DNA from: Paenibacillus pini JCM 16418
GTDB lineage: Bacteria; Bacillota; Bacilli; Paenibacillales; Paenibacillaceae
Assembly: GCF_000576305.1 (NCBI RefSeq)
Contig: NZ_BAVZ01000005.1
Span: forward strand, 62,001 to 126,000
Reading direction: 5' to 3'
DNA: 64,000 nucleotides
Below, one piece after another: positions 45,994 through 57,000 of the stretch. Position 1 is the first letter of the stretch; the number at the start of each line of letters is the position of its first letter. The position numbers and the translations under genes were made by a program. The notes beneath the pieces are model-generated. The model saw only the letters and a program-made list of their open reading frames with translations, did not search any database and was not told the origin of the DNA.

Positions 45994-48342
45994 ATGAAGT
46001 CTTTATCTGTGTTTTTTAAAGATATGGCTGCTACTGCTCGAAACAAGAAGCTGTTGATTTCAATGATAGCTGTCTTATTTATTCCCGTGATGTACAGTGG
46101 TCTATTTTTAACGGCATTCTGGGATCCATACGGTAAAATGAGTGAGTTGCCAGTAGCGGTAGTCAATAGTGATGAAGGAGCCCAGTATAGTGGGAAAACC
46201 TTAGAAGTAGGTAATGACCTTGTAACAGAACTTAAGAAGAGCGACGATTTCCAGTGGGAATTCGTAAGTCGTGCGGAAGCGGACAAAGGGACAGCAGACA
46301 ATCATTATTATATGACAATCGTCATTCCAAAAGATTTCTCTTCAAAAGCAACAACCGTTCTGGATGAGAAACCTCAACCGTCTGAAATAATATTCGAGCC
46401 AAATGAAGGCTATAATTTCTTGGCATCGCAAATTGGTGGAACCGCAGTTAAACAGATTAAAGCTCAGGTTTCTGCGAAAGTAACGGAAGCTTACGCTAAC
46501 ACTTTATTTGAACAAATCGAAACCGTATCTGGTGGATTGAAGGATGCAGGGGACGGTGCAACTGAAATTAAGGATGGCGTCGTGAAGCTTGATGATGGAG
46601 CCATTAAGCTCAAAGACAATCTGGGTAAACTCGTCGAAGGAACCGTTAGGCTGAAGGAAGGTATTCAGCCCCTTTCTAAGGGAGCCGGAGATTTACAGCA
46701 GGGTGCGAGCAAGTTAGCAGATGGATCATCGACGCTTGTTGGTGGTCTTACACAGCTAGAGGCTGCGCACAAGCAGCTTGAAGAGGGTGCTTCGAAATCA
46801 CATGCAGGTTCGACTCAATTGAAAAATGGACTTGTGGCATCTGAAGCGGGAAGTGCGAAACTGAGTGCTGGTTTAAAAACTGCTGTGGATGGTAGTAACA
46901 AATTGCAAACAGGTCTGAAGTCGACACTAGAAGGCAGCGATAAGCTGCAAACTGGCTTGAAGTCTTCTGAAGCTGGCAGTGCCAAGCTAGAACAAAGTCT
47001 TAAAGTTTCAGAGCAAGGCAGCGCTCAAGTGGCAGCTGGAGCTCAAAGTGTAGCTCAAGGCTTAAAGCAGTTGACGGAAGGAAGCCCTGAGCTTGCGAAC
47101 AATCCAGCAGTGCAGAAGCTGTTAGCAGCAAGTCAGGCTGTAGCTAAAGGTAGTGAGGAGCTTCATCAAGGACAGCAGCAGCTGTCCACAGGAGCGACTC
47201 AGCTTCATCAGGCACAGCAGCAGTTATCAGGTGGTTCAGCACAGCTTCATCAAGGTGTGCAGCAACTATCCAGCGGAGCGATGCAATTGGGCAAAGGCGC
47301 TAAGCAGCTTACGCAAGGAGCAGATGAACTTCACAAAGGTCAGCAAAGCCTCGTGAAGGGTGCAACTCAGCTTGATGCAGGCCAAGCGAAGCTTGCTGAT
47401 GGCTTGAAGTTATTTGGTACGAAGCTGTCGGAAGCAACAGCGGGTACGAAGCAACTTGCAGCAGGAGCAATTCAGCTCGCTTCAGGTTCGGAGAAGCTGA
47501 AGGGTGGCATGAGTCAGCTTGGTGGTGGCGTAGATACCATTGCTGATGGTTCCAAACAGCTCAATACGGGTGCAGGTCAGCTTGAAGAGGGGCTAAGTAA
47601 GCTTACAAGTGGATCGGGCGAACTGGCCTCGAAGCTAAATGAAGTAGCACAGAAAACTGCTGCGGTAAAGGCTACTGATGCGAATGTAAATATGTTTGCA
47701 GAGCCCGTGCAAATTCAGGAACATAAAATTAACAAGGTTCCGAACTATGGTACTGGTTTTTCACCTTACTTCTTATCTCTAGGATTATTCGTAGGGGCAT
47801 TAATTTCAACTATTGTTATTCCGATTCGTGATACTTCTGTACTTGGAGCTTCTGGATTCAATCGTTTTATCAGCCGTACATTCTCATTTGCACTCATGAG
47901 TGTAATCCAAACACTTCTTGCAGGTGTAGTTCTCCTGTACGGGTTAAAGCTAGAAGTGCAGAGCGTATCCTTATTCTATCTATTCTCATTCATCACGAGC
48001 TTAACATTCATGTTTATGATTCAGGCTATTGTGACTTGGCTTGACCAGCCAGGACGATTTGTAATCATTATACTGTTGATATTCCAACTGACAACAAGTG
48101 CAGGCACGTTCCCACTGGAATTGATTCCAGGATGGATGAAAGTGTTGAATCCTTTACTGCCTATGACGTACTCTGTTGCTGGTTATAAAGCAGTAATCTC
48201 GACTGGAGATTTCACATTTATGTGGAAGCAGGCCGGGGTACTGGGTGCCGTGGGCATCGTATTCCTAGCGTCGACACTAGTGTACTTCTTAATGAAATCG
48301 CATAAAAGTACTTTGGAACAAAGCAATACGGTAAGTGCATAG
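45994..48342 (+). CDS. YhgE/Pip-type membrane protein with long repeat ectodomain
   Basis: A 782-residue protein. TM1 (KLLISMIAVLFIPVMYSGLF) is followed by a ~130-residue domain, then a very long extracytoplasmic stalk (about 190-570) of 7- and 14-residue repeats of the type GADELHKGQQSL/GATQLDAGQAKL, and a C-terminal block of five or six helices resembling ABC-2 permeases. The family includes the phage infection protein of lactococci and EsaA/YueB of type VII secretion. The stalk is rich in Gln/Ser/Gly. Function is unclear: surface receptor, lipid or export role. A TetR gene precedes it. Confidence 0.88.
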   Translation: MKSLSVFFKDMAATARNKKLLISMIAVLFIPVMYSGLFLTAFWDPYGKMSELPVAVVNSDEGAQYSGKTLEVGNDLVTELKKSDDFQWEFVSRAEADKGTADNHYYMTIVIPKDFSSKATTVLDEKPQPSEIIFEPNEGYNFLASQIGGTAVKQIKAQVSAKVTEAYANTLFEQIETVSGGLKDAGDGATEIKDGVVKLDDGAIKLKDNLGKLVEGTVRLKEGIQPLSKGAGDLQQGASKLADGSSTLVGGLTQLEAAHKQLEEGASKSHAGSTQLKNGLVASEAGSAKLSAGLKTAVDGSNKLQTGLKSTLEGSDKLQTGLKSSEAGSAKLEQSLKVSEQGSAQVAAGAQSVAQGLKQLTEGSPELANNPAVQKLLAASQAVAKGSEELHQGQQQLSTGATQLHQAQQQLSGGSAQLHQGVQQLSSGAMQLGKGAKQLTQGADELHKGQQSLVKGATQLDAGQAKLADGLKLFGTKLSEATAGTKQLAAGAIQLASGSEKLKGGMSQLGGGVDTIADGSKQLNTGAGQLEEGLSKLTSGSGELASKLNEVAQKTAAVKATDANVNMFAEPVQIQEHKINKVPNYGTGFSPYFLSLGLFVGALISTIVIPIRDTSVLGASGFNRFISRTFSFALMSVIQTLLAGVVLLYGLKLEVQSVSLFYLFSFITSLTFMFMIQAIVTWLDQPGRFVIIILLIFQLTTSAGTFPLELIPGWMKVLNPLLPMTYSVAGYKAVISTGDFTFMWKQAGVLGAVGIVFLASTLVYFLMKSHKSTLEQSNTVSA

Positions 48343-48353
48343 GTTGAATGAAT

Positions 48354-48390
48354 AAAAAAGACATTCCGAACATTCGGGATGTCTTTTCTT
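48354..48390 (+). terminator. terminator after the YhgE/Pip gene
   Basis: AAAAGACATTCCGAA pairs with TTCGGGATGTCTTTT (one mismatch). Confidence 0.88.
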
Positions 48391-48764
48391 TTAAACATGA
48401 ATTGAATGGGAATATAAGGGCGGCAGGTTGGTGTATGATTATTCGTTTTATAGTGTTTTTATTCTAAATACTTTAGTGCTTTGATGCAAAACATTTCTTA
48501 TCGGTTTCATAAAAAGTTTAAATTGCGCACAAGTTGGAGCGATGTTAAAATAATAACACCAATTCATATTGAATAAATATCGATATTTTAAAGTTAACCC
48601 ATTCCCCTGATCAACGAGGCATTTCCCTCTGTTGTGACATACCCCATTCCCCTGTGATCGTGAAAATGTTCCATGAACAAATGTCGCTAGATTCTTAGGT
48701 TTATTTGCTGACAATTGTTTTAAGTTTATCTATTTTAATCTTATACAAAGAAAGGTTGCTTTCC
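48391..48764. promoter_or_regulatory. gltA: gltA upstream region
   Basis: A 374-bp non-coding region. CTGACA-N17-TATTTT at 48709-48737 is the best promoter candidate; AAAGAAAGG precedes the start. No GltC-like site, T-box or riboswitch could be recognised. The minus-strand 88-codon frame here lacks a ribosome site and is not called. Confidence 0.4.
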
Positions 48765-51700
48765 ATGAAACATACGGAATTTCCCGTTAAACAGGGACTT
48801 TATGATCCGCAGTTTGAGAAGGATGCCTGCGGCATGGGGTTTGTTGCTCATATTAAAGGTCGTTCTTCCCACCAGATTGTAAGCCAAGCGCTGACAATGC
48901 TCGAGAATATGGAGCATCGTGGCGGTCAAGGAAGCGAGCCCAATTCCGGTGACGGAGCCGGTATTATGCTACAAATTCCTCACCGATTCTTCTCTACTGA
49001 AGCAGACAGATTAGGCTTTTCATTGCCGGAACAAGGCAAGTATGGTGTCGGTATGCTCTTCCTCTCCCATGATGAATCCGTTCGTAATGCCCATGAGAAC
49101 CGTCTGAAAGAAATTATTGCGGAAGAAGGACAACAATTCCTCGGTTTCCGTGATGTGCCAACATATGATGAAATGTTGGGTAAGTCAGCCAAAGCTGCTA
49201 AGCCATATGTGCGTCAGGTATTTATTGGATGCAGCAGTGATGTACAAGATGATCTTCATTTTGAACGTAAGCTGTATATTATTCGTAGACGTGTCGAAAT
49301 GGATATCCGTTATGGAGGAACACCAGAAGGGGATTCGTTCTATATATCTAGCCTTTCATGCCGCAAAATCGTTTATAAAGGCATGTTGACTACTGTTCAG
49401 GTTGGACAATTCTATCTCGATTTACAAAACGAAGCAATGGAAACTGCGATTGCGCTCGTGCATTCACGGTTTAGTACGAATACATTCCCAAGCTGGGAAC
49501 GTGCTCACCCCTACCGCTTTATGATTCATAACGGTGAGATTAATACATTACGCGGTAACGTGAACTGGATGCATGCGCGCCAGTCGCTTTTTGAGAGCGA
49601 AGTATTTGGAGAAGATCTGGGCAAGGTCAAACCGGTGATTAATCCAGACGGCTCGGATACAGCCATGTTTGATAATACATTTGAGTTTCTGTATTTGAGC
49701 GGACGTTCATTGCCTCATGTGGCTATGATGATGGTACCTGAGCCATGGAATAACCATGAAAGCATGGACCCAACTAAAAAGGCTTTCTATGAATATCATA
49801 GTACATTGATGGAGCCATGGGACGGACCTGCTGCGATGGCCTTCACGGACGGCATACAAATTGGGGCTATCCTCGATAGAAATGGTCTACGTCCTGCCCG
49901 TTATTTCGTAACGAAGGATGATTTAATTGTATTGTCTTCGGAAGCAGGCGTGCTAGATATTGCTCCGGAAGATATTTTGTATAAGGATCGCTTACGTCCA
50001 GGACGGATGCTACTTGTGGATACACGTGAAGGACGCATCATTTCGGATGAAGAGGTAAAGGCACAAATTGCCTCAGAACAGCCTTATCAGAACTGGCTTG
50101 ATGAGCACTTAATCAATCTGGATGAGCTTCCTGATGCCACAGAGCTTCCTGAACCAAAGCATGATAATGTACAACAGCTTCAACTATCATTCGGCTATAC
50201 ATTCGAAGAACTGCGTAAGGTGCTTGAACCGATGGCATCGACGGGTATGGAAGCCCTAGCTTCGATGGGTTATGATGCTCCGCTCGCCGTTTTATCCGAT
50301 CAGCCACAACGTTTATATAACTATTTCAAACAAATGTTTGCTCAGGTTACAAATCCTCCAATCGATGCGATTCGTGAAGAGATCATTACTTCTACCGGAA
50401 CAACGATTGGACCAGAGCGTAATCTACTGAATCCAGAACCAGAGAGTTGTCGTCAAATTCGCCTGGATACACCCGTGCTGTCGAATGAGGATTTTGCGAA
50501 AATCCGTCATGTGCACCGTCCTGGCTTTAAGTCGATGACGATCCCAATCTTCTTTACAGCTGCAGATGGGGCAGAGGGACTGCGCCAGGCGTTGGACGTT
50601 TTATGCGAGGCTGCGGATCGCGTTATTTCCAAAGGTCATAACATTCTAATTTTGTCTGACCGTGGTGTTGATAAAGACAATGCTGCCATTCCAGCACTGC
50701 TTGCCGTATCCTGCTTGCACCATCATCTTATTCGTCAAGGAACACGTACGAAAGTAAGTATTTTGCTCGAATCCGGAGAACCGCGTGAGGTGCATCATTA
50801 TGCGCTATTACTAGGCTACGGCGTTAGTGCCGTGAATCCATATCTGGCATTTGAAACGTTGGATGATATGATTCAGCAAGGTCTGCTCCGTGGGGTTTCC
50901 CATGAGAAGGCTGTGAAGAATTACATTAAAGCGGCTACGAAGAGCGTTGTTAAAATATTGTCTAAAATGGGTATATCCACGATTCAATCATACCGTGGCG
51001 CGCAAATTTTTGAAGCTGTGGGACTGCGAGAAGATTTCGTCGAGCAGTACTTTACACGTACACCGTCTCGTATTGGTGGCATCGGTTTGGAAGAGATTGC
51101 GGCTGAGGCACTTTCTCAGCATCATCGTGCCTTCACGGATAAGGATGGGAACGATAAAGTTCTCGATTCTGGCGGCGATTATCAGTGGCGCAAAGACGGA
51201 GAAGAGCATCTGTTCAATCCGCAGACGATCCATTTGTTACAGCAAGCCGTTCGCAGTGGTGATTACAAGGTATATAAGAAGTACTCGAAGCTGGTACAAG
51301 GTGAGAATGAACAACGTTTGACGATCCGTTCATTGCTTAAGCTAAAACCTGTAGGTACTTCCATTCCTTTGGATGAAGTTGAATCACTAGAATCCATCAT
51401 GAAGCGTTTCAAGACGGGTGCGATGTCCTTCGGATCCATCAGTAAAGAAGCACATGAGAGTCTGGCCATTGCAATGAACCGCATTGGTGGGAAGAGCAAT
51501 ACCGGTGAAGGCGGAGAGGACCCAGCACGCTACATTCCAGATGCTAATGGCGATTCACGTCGTAGTGCAATTAAGCAGGTAGCTTCTGGACGGTTTGGCG
51601 TTACTTCGAATTATCTGGTGAATGCTGATGAAATTCAGATTAAGATGGCGCAGGGAGCGAAGCCTGGCGAAGGCGGACAGTTGCCTGGTCGTAAAGTTTA

Positions 51701-53362
51701 CCCATGGGTCGCAGAAGTTCGTGGATCTACACCTGGTGTAGGCCTGATCTCACCACCACCGCATCATGATATTTATTCGATTGAGGATCTAGCAGAGCTC
51801 ATTTATGATCTGAAGAACTCTAATCCACGCGCGAATATTAATGTGAAGCTCGTGTCTGAGGTTGGTGTAGGTACAATTGCAGCAGGTGTTGCCAAAGGAC
51901 GCGCAGATATTATCCTTGTGAGTGGCTATGACGGCGGAACGGGCGCTTCACCGCAAGGCTCTATCCGTCACGCAGGACTTCCTTGGGAACTGGGTCTGGC
52001 TGAAACACATCAGACGCTGATACTTAATAACCTACGAGACCGAGTAGTATTAGAAACAGACGGCAAAATGCTGAATGGCCGCGACTTGGCTGTGGCAGCA
52101 TTGCTAGGTGCCGAGGAATATGGCTTCTCAACGGCTCCACTTATCGCACTCGGCTGTATCATGATGCGTGTTTGCCAGATGGATACTTGCCCTGTTGGGG
52201 TTGCAACTCAGAACCCTGAACTGCGGAAGAACTTCATGGGTGATCCGGTTCATGTTGTAAACTTTATGACATTTGTTGGATCGGAATTACGTGAAATCAT
52301 GGCTGAGCTTGGTTTCCGTACGATCCAAGAAATGATTGGTCGCACAGACTGCTAGATGCAGGCGAAGCAGATCAGCATTGGAAGAAGAAAGGCATTGATC
52401 TGTCAGTGCTTCTTCATTCACCGGAACTGCCAGAAGGTAGCACACGTTACCAAACCAAGACTCAGAATCATGGTCTTGAAGAAACACTAGATATGCGTTA
52501 CCTGCTTGATTTGGCAGCGCCAGCTCTAGCTACAGGTATTTCTGTTCAAGGCATGTTGCCGATCACCAACGTAGATCGTGCAGTGGGTACGATTCTGGGT
52601 AGTGAAGTGACACGTAAATACGGTGCAGTTGGATTGCCTGAAGATACGATCCAGTTCAACTTTACTGGAACGGCGGGTCAGAGCTTCGGAGCGTTCGTAC
52701 CGAAGGGTATGACATTGTCAGTTGTCGGCGATGCCAATGACTACATTGGTAAAGGCTTATCTGGAGGCAAGCTAATTGTGAAGCCTTCACCGAAGTCTAC
52801 TTTTAAAGCTGAAGAGAATATTATTGTCGGAAACACTGCTTTTTACGGAGCTACAAGTGGTGAGGCATATGTACGCGGTATAGCAGGCGAACGATTTGCT
52901 GTACGTAACTCAGGAGCAAATGTTGTTGTTGAAGGTGTGGGTGACCATGGTTGTGAATATATGACAGGCGGACGCGTTGTTGTATTGGGCGACACAGGAC
53001 GGAACTTCGCAGCAGGTATGTCTGGTGGTATTTCATACGTATATGATCCGCAAGGGACATTTATCAATCGTTGCAATCTCGAGATGGTTCTTCTGGAACG
53101 GGTAGAAGATCTGGAAGAAGCGAATGAACTGAAGGCATTGATTCATCAACATGCATATTACACGGATAGTGCTGTTGCTCTGAAGGTATTGGATCAATGG
53201 GATGTAGCACTGGATCAATTTGTTCGTGTCATTCCTAAGGATTACAAACGGATGACGCAGCATATTCGCAAAGTTCATGATCGTGGTTTAACGGGAGAGG
53301 CTGCATTACTAGCTGCCTTTGAAGCTAACATGCGTGAACTAGCCAGAACGGGCAGTCATTGA
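48765..53362 (+). CDS. gltA: glutamate synthase large subunit (frameshifted)
   Basis: About 1,532 residues when one missing base near 52350 is restored. The first frame (48765-52355) has a short propeptide, then the N-terminal nucleophile Cys in [14 protein letters not shown]. It continues with the glutaminase domain ([20 protein letters not shown]), the central domain, the FMN/2-oxoglutarate domain ([20 protein letters not shown]) and the 3Fe-4S cysteines ([20 protein letters not shown]). The second (52406-53362) is the C-terminal beta-helix ([30 protein letters not shown]). The junction reads GRTD then [19 protein letters not shown]. It makes glutamate from glutamine and 2-oxoglutarate; gltB is not adjacent. 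Confidence 0.93.
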
Positions 53363-53417
53363 TATAATTTGTAATTTTTTCAGAGTTATTTTCACAATAA
53401 TGCATAATAAATCAGTA

Positions 53418-53470
53418 GGGCTTACGATTCAGGCTTCCTTTTCGGGACATGAATCGTAAGCCCATTTTTT
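53418..53470 (+). terminator. terminator after gltA
   Basis: A perfect 14-bp stem GGGCTTACGATTCA/TGAATCGTAAGCCC, then a T run. Confidence 0.92.
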
Positions 53471-53680
53471 TCGACAAAAATAGAACTGAATTTCTGGCGA
53501 ATTTATTCCATCAGACGACAACATCTGGGACAAGTACACTTTATACTATGATAGACGAAGGGAGTCGCTTGCTTCATTCTACTGCAATCGTTGTTATATA
53601 CCTGTAAGCACAGCAAGACTAGCCGTCCAGAGAAAGATCAATTAATCTCATTGAATATGAGTGGAGCGAGGGTATCATCG

Positions 53681-53827
53681 ATGAATGACAAGAACCAAAT
53701 CGGTACCGAGGCCCGGTCCAATCGAGAGAAACCGGAGCAGATTAAACTGGATATTGAGAAAGTGCTGGAGCAATGCGGAATAGATCCTAACAGATGGCAG
53801 GCATATGTAAACTGTATAAAAAATTAA
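53681..53827 (+). CDS. small hypothetical protein (48 aa)
   Basis: A charged, helical peptide: MNDKNQIGTEARSNREKPEQ, ending CGIDPNRWQAYVNCIKN. The ATG follows GAGCGAGGG; the upstream in-frame ATGs have no ribosome site. A terminator follows. No family recognised; the C-terminal CGIDPNRWQ could suit a small regulator or anti-regulator. The coding call is moderate. Confidence 0.5.
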   Translation: MNDKNQIGTEARSNREKPEQIKLDIEKVLEQCGIDPNRWQAYVNCIKN

Positions 53828-53867
53828 TAATCTAGATAAGGTAAATCTCCTTATTCAGTACGTAAAA

Positions 53868-53912
53868 AAACCTCAGCAGCCAAAGATATTTCTTTGGTTA
53901 CTGAGGTTTCTT
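53868..53912. terminator. bidirectional terminator
   Basis: AAACCTCAG...CTGAGGTTT with inner CCAAAG/CTTTGG arms, between convergent genes. Confidence 0.85.
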
Positions 53913-53931
53913 TCTATTCTTTTTCGCTAAA

Positions 53932-54300
53932 CTATTCCATCGACCTTTCCATTCGCACAAAGGCAATGAAACGACGAGCTTCTTCTTCGGATAAGCTGCG
54001 TCCATCCACAGTAAGGTTGAAACGCTCAAGTAAATCTCGATCGGATAGTTCTAGCTTATCTACGAACTCACGAACTTCTGAATCCATTTCAGTCTTGGGA
54101 TGGTTGGTACGTCCAATAATATAATCTATGGATACACCGAATGTATCGGCTAATTTCGTAAGGATTTCAAAGTCTGGCTTACGGCGATTCTTCTCATAAT
54201 GAGAGAGGGACGCGCGTGTAGTTCCAATGCTCTGAGCTAACTCCTCTTGTGTCCAGCCGCGCTGATCTCTTAATTCTGCGATACGGTTTCCGTTATTCAT
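53932..54300 (-). CDS. XRE-family regulator, probably of the EPS locus
   Basis: A 122-residue protein. The N-terminal helix-turn-helix (5-60) has RIAELRDQRGWTQEELAQSI and TTRASLSHYEKNRRKPDFEI. The C-terminal ~50 residues (EVREFVDKLELSDRDLLERF) form a helical dimerisation or effector part, like SinR/Xre-type regulators with short tails. It is divergent from the PilZ-like and EPS genes, with a GATAC-N5-GTATC palindrome between. Inferred to bind that palindrome and its copies further along. Starts after GGAGGATC. Confidence 0.87.
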   Translation of the reverse strand: MNNGNRIAELRDQRGWTQEELAQSIGTTRASLSHYEKNRRKPDFEILTKLADTFGVSIDYIIGRTNHPKTEMDSEVREFVDKLELSDRDLLERFNLTVDGRSLSEEEARRFIAFVRMERSME

Positions 54301-54382
54301 GAATGATCCTCCTCCGATGGCCTAGGGAATGCCCGAATAGATACAAAATTGTCGCAAAAAAAAGGCGAAGTGGAAAAATGTA

Positions 54383-54411
54383 TTGACTAGATACAATATG
54401 TATCGTACATT
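54383..54411 (+). promoter_or_regulatory. EPS-locus promoter with GATAC-N5-GTATC palindrome in the spacer
   Basis: TTGACT (54383) and TACATT (54406) are 17 bp apart. The spacer contains GATACAATATGTATC (54390-54404), a perfect 5-bp-arm palindrome placed where a repressor would block polymerase. Confidence 0.75.
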
Positions 54412-54513
54412 GAATAATGTAAATGATACCATTTGTAACAAATATTGAAACTTTAAGTATCATTAGCATTATTTGTTGTTTCATTATTTATATACATAAG
54501 GTAGGCAAAAATT

Positions 54514-54945
54514 ATGAATATGTTAATGACGCATGGAATTCAATTGCATACTCAAATGTCGATTGAGCGAATTGGTGATGATCTCATCCACTTGAATCGG
54601 ACAAGGCCCGTTATTTTATGGGACATTGAACCGAACATGTTAGTATTCTTTAGCGATCTTCATCTTCCTCTTATTCCTGAATTACAGCTGGGATTCGATA
54701 TTTCCTATCAGAAAATTCAAGTACTTAAGACCTCGGGTAGGTTGATATGGAAAGAGAGCTGCATGTCAGTTAAAGCCTACCAATATGGAGTATTACTCGA
54801 TACGGAATGTAAGGAGCGTCTAAATAACGCACGATATGTTAACCGTATGGCCTGGGGAGAGCGGGTTCGCATTCAGACATATGATTTCTTGGGGAGCCTG
54901 ATTTCTGAATATCCGCCAGGTCAACATTATGATGTTAGCACGTAA
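54514..54945 (+). CDS. PilZ-domain-like protein (tentative)
   Basis: A 143-residue beta-rich protein: NRTRPVILWDIEPNMLVFFS early, then LQLGFDISYQKIQVLKTSGRLI and AYQYGVLLDTECKERLNNARY. The order of strands and the GRLIWKE...YQYGVLLD pattern are like PilZ domains, which sense cyclic di-GMP, but the RxxxR and DxSxxG motifs are not clear. It is the first gene after the EPS promoter, a common place for such a sensor. It starts after AAGGTAGG. Confidence 0.5.
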   Translation: MNMLMTHGIQLHTQMSIERIGDDLIHLNRTRPVILWDIEPNMLVFFSDLHLPLIPELQLGFDISYQKIQVLKTSGRLIWKESCMSVKAYQYGVLLDTECKERLNNARYVNRMAWGERVRIQTYDFLGSLISEYPPGQHYDVST

Positions 54946-55074
54946 AAAGGTCAAGTTGTCTTTTATAAATAGATAAGGTCATTTTACTATATTTATCAAA
55001 GTGCTGCATAGTGGTTTATCTGAAAATTAAGATTCATAACTTATCGAAAATTTGGATTGGAGTTGGAGTGAACT

Positions 55075-55766
55075 ATGGAAAGAACATCAAATCGAAATCT
55101 GCTCGTGACCGCAGCGAATCCCAAATCACCTGCGTCTGAGGGATACCGTGCACTTCGTACCAATATTCAGTTCTCCACACTCGACAAGCATATTCGTACC
55201 ATAATGATTGCCTCGGCTCAAATGAACGAAGGTAAAACGACAACCGTTAGTAATCTTGCGGTAACCTATGCGCAGGAAGGTAAGAAGGTCGTGGTCATTG
55301 ATGCTGATTTACATAAACCTTCATTGCATCATGTTTTTATTCAGCCCAATCATGTTGGTTTAACGAGTTTGTTATCGGGACAGCAACAATTGGAGGATGT
55401 GCTTTGCAAAACTGCAATTGATAATCTGTCGCTTATCACTTCAGGTCCCATTCCACCTAACCCTTCTGAATTGCTTGGGTCCAAATATATGTCTGAACTT
55501 TTGAAACAGCTTAAAGATGAATTTGATGTCATTCTATTCGATAGCTCACCCATTCTAGCTGTTACGGATGCACTGATTGTTAGTGCATATTGCGATGGTG
55601 TCGTGCTTGTCGTACATGGTGGCAAGGTTAAAAAAGGGGCAGTTCAAAAAGCTAAAGCTCAGCTTGAACATGCAAGGTGCGGGTGCTTGGTGTCGTTCTA
55701 AATAATATTAAAATTCGTGGTAGCGAGGCAGGATACTTGTATTACAGCGGCAACCAATCTTATTAA
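55075..55766 (+). CDS. bacterial tyrosine kinase CpsD/CapB-like (frameshift removes tyrosine tail)
   Basis: A BY-kinase of about 230 residues when corrected. NPKSPASEGYRALRTNIQFS is followed by Walker A MNEGKTTTVSNLAV, A' VVVIDADLHKP and Walker B VILFDSSPILAVTD. The frame starting at 55075 ends at 55701 with ARCGCLVSF. With one extra base near 55676 the protein continues VRVLGVVLNNIKIRG and ends in the tyrosine cluster GYLYYSGNQSY at 55766. That cluster is the autophosphorylation tail that controls polymer length with Wzz-type partners. The partner-like gene (61714) lies beyond the RiPP-like cluster. Confidence 0.9.
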
Positions 55767-55780
55767 ATGGGGGATCATCC

Positions 55781-56815
55781 GTGAATTCAACCATTTCATT
55801 TATTTCGGCTTTATATCAAGGGACCCATCCAGGCTCTTTGTCTAATGAGATATACGTCCAAATTTATGACGATCTGGTATGGTTTGGTGTTGAGCCACAA
55901 ATCTATGAAATGCTTGGCAGGCAGCAGCTATTTAATGCGGTACCTGAATGGTTTGCTAGTCGTTTGAGAGGTCATATAGATACGGTTGCTTTTCAAAACA
56001 TGTTAATTCGCAGTGAACAGAACACCATATTAAGAACGTTAGATGATGAAGGTGTGGGTGTTATTCCGCTTAAGGGAATACGGTTTGCTGAAAAGTATTT
56101 CGGGAAAATATCTGCTAGAGCTACTACAGATATAGATCTATTAGTACATAAGAAAGATTTAGATAAAGCAAAGATAGCCCTGCAAAGGCTAGGATTTAAA
56201 CGCCAAATTGGGGATGACAGTCATTTTCATGCCGAATTCACCAAGCTTTATGAACGTGGTGGAATTCCAGACTTAACGGCTGAGATACACTGGAATATTG
56301 TTAGAGAGACTGGATCGGAGACAGACTGTGATCGTTTATGGGAGCAGTCAATCCTGATGGAGTCTTATCATAGTATAAGGGAATTATCTGTACAGCATAC
56401 GTTTTATCACATCTGTTTACATGGGATAAATCATCATATGATGTCACTGAAATATTTTATAGATATTATGCATCTCATTCACTACTCCGGAGACCTCATT
56501 AGTTACGAGGACATGCTCATTCAAGCCAGAGCTGACCAGAATTTTTCTAAAATATTGATAGCGCTTTCACTTGTTTACCACGTGTTCCCTCATCTTCACC
56601 ATATAAAAACTCTTCCACAGCATAAAAAGTATCCACTTTGGTCACTAAAGAAAGCTCGGATGGCTATGAACGGTAAGAAGGGAATCAGCTATGCTGTATT
56701 CCGTTTGGTGTCTACTTTTGCTGTCTATGATACTTGGAAACATCGGGGCTCGCAGTACGCGTTTATGTTCTGGGGATTACCGATCCTATGGCTGCGTAAA
56801 AGCAAAGCATCGTAG
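55781..56815 (+). CDS. nucleotidyltransferase (NTP_transf_5 type) of the RiPP-like cluster
   Basis: A 344-residue protein. The nucleotidyltransferase motif is LKG at 97-99 followed by TTDIDLLV at 115-122 (metal Asp 117 and 119), then a helical half with EIHWNIV and HGINHHMMSLKYFIDI. This family (PF14907) is found in lasso peptide clusters of Bacillota, where it is thought to add nucleotides to a peptide or carrier. GTG start after GGGGGA, 15 bp after the kinase. It is the first gene of the cluster; a repeat array separates it from the precursor gene. Confidence 0.85.
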   Translation: MNSTISFISALYQGTHPGSLSNEIYVQIYDDLVWFGVEPQIYEMLGRQQLFNAVPEWFASRLRGHIDTVAFQNMLIRSEQNTILRTLDDEGVGVIPLKGIRFAEKYFGKISARATTDIDLLVHKKDLDKAKIALQRLGFKRQIGDDSHFHAEFTKLYERGGIPDLTAEIHWNIVRETGSETDCDRLWEQSILMESYHSIRELSVQHTFYHICLHGINHHMMSLKYFIDIMHLIHYSGDLISYEDMLIQARADQNFSKILIALSLVYHVFPHLHHIKTLPQHKKYPLWSLKKARMAMNGKKGISYAVFRLVSTFAVYDTWKHRGSQYAFMFWGLPILWLRKSKAS

Positions 56816-56834
56816 ATGGTTGTATGATATTAAA

Positions 56835-57000
56835 CTCGTTGAATGGATACTAGCGTATCAATTTAAAAGAAAAACTTAATTCGTTGAATTGATACTAGCG
56901 TATCAAATCAAAAGAGAAAACACTAATTCGTTGAATTGATACTAGCGTATCAATTTAAAAGAGAAACTCTAATTCGTTGAATTGATACTAGCGTATCTTT
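56835..57000 (+). repeat. four tandem 45-47-bp repeats with palindromic core
   Basis: The 14-bp core GATACTAGCGTATC starts at 56846, 56891, 56938 and 56984 (steps 45, 47, 46). Around it are CGTTGAATTGATAC on the left and GTATCAATTTAAAAGA on the right, followed by an A-rich spacer. The arms TTGATAC/GTATCAA are 7 bp with centre TAGC. Copies differ by a few bases. The steps are not multiples of three, so it is not a coding repeat. Confidence 0.93.

Noticed and set aside
46500-47700. Assembly-generated tandem duplication in the YhgE/Pip gene
   Set aside because: The repeats are degenerate heptad-like protein repeats typical of the family's stalk, not recent exact copies.
48448-48714. 88-codon minus-strand frame upstream of gltA
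   Set aside because: No ribosome site, no recognisable domain, and low-complexity composition. Treated as non-coding upstream region.
56835-57000. CRISPR array or coding repeat
   Set aside because: Only four units with near-identical, not unique, spacers, and steps of 45-47 bp that are not multiples of three. No cas genes are present.
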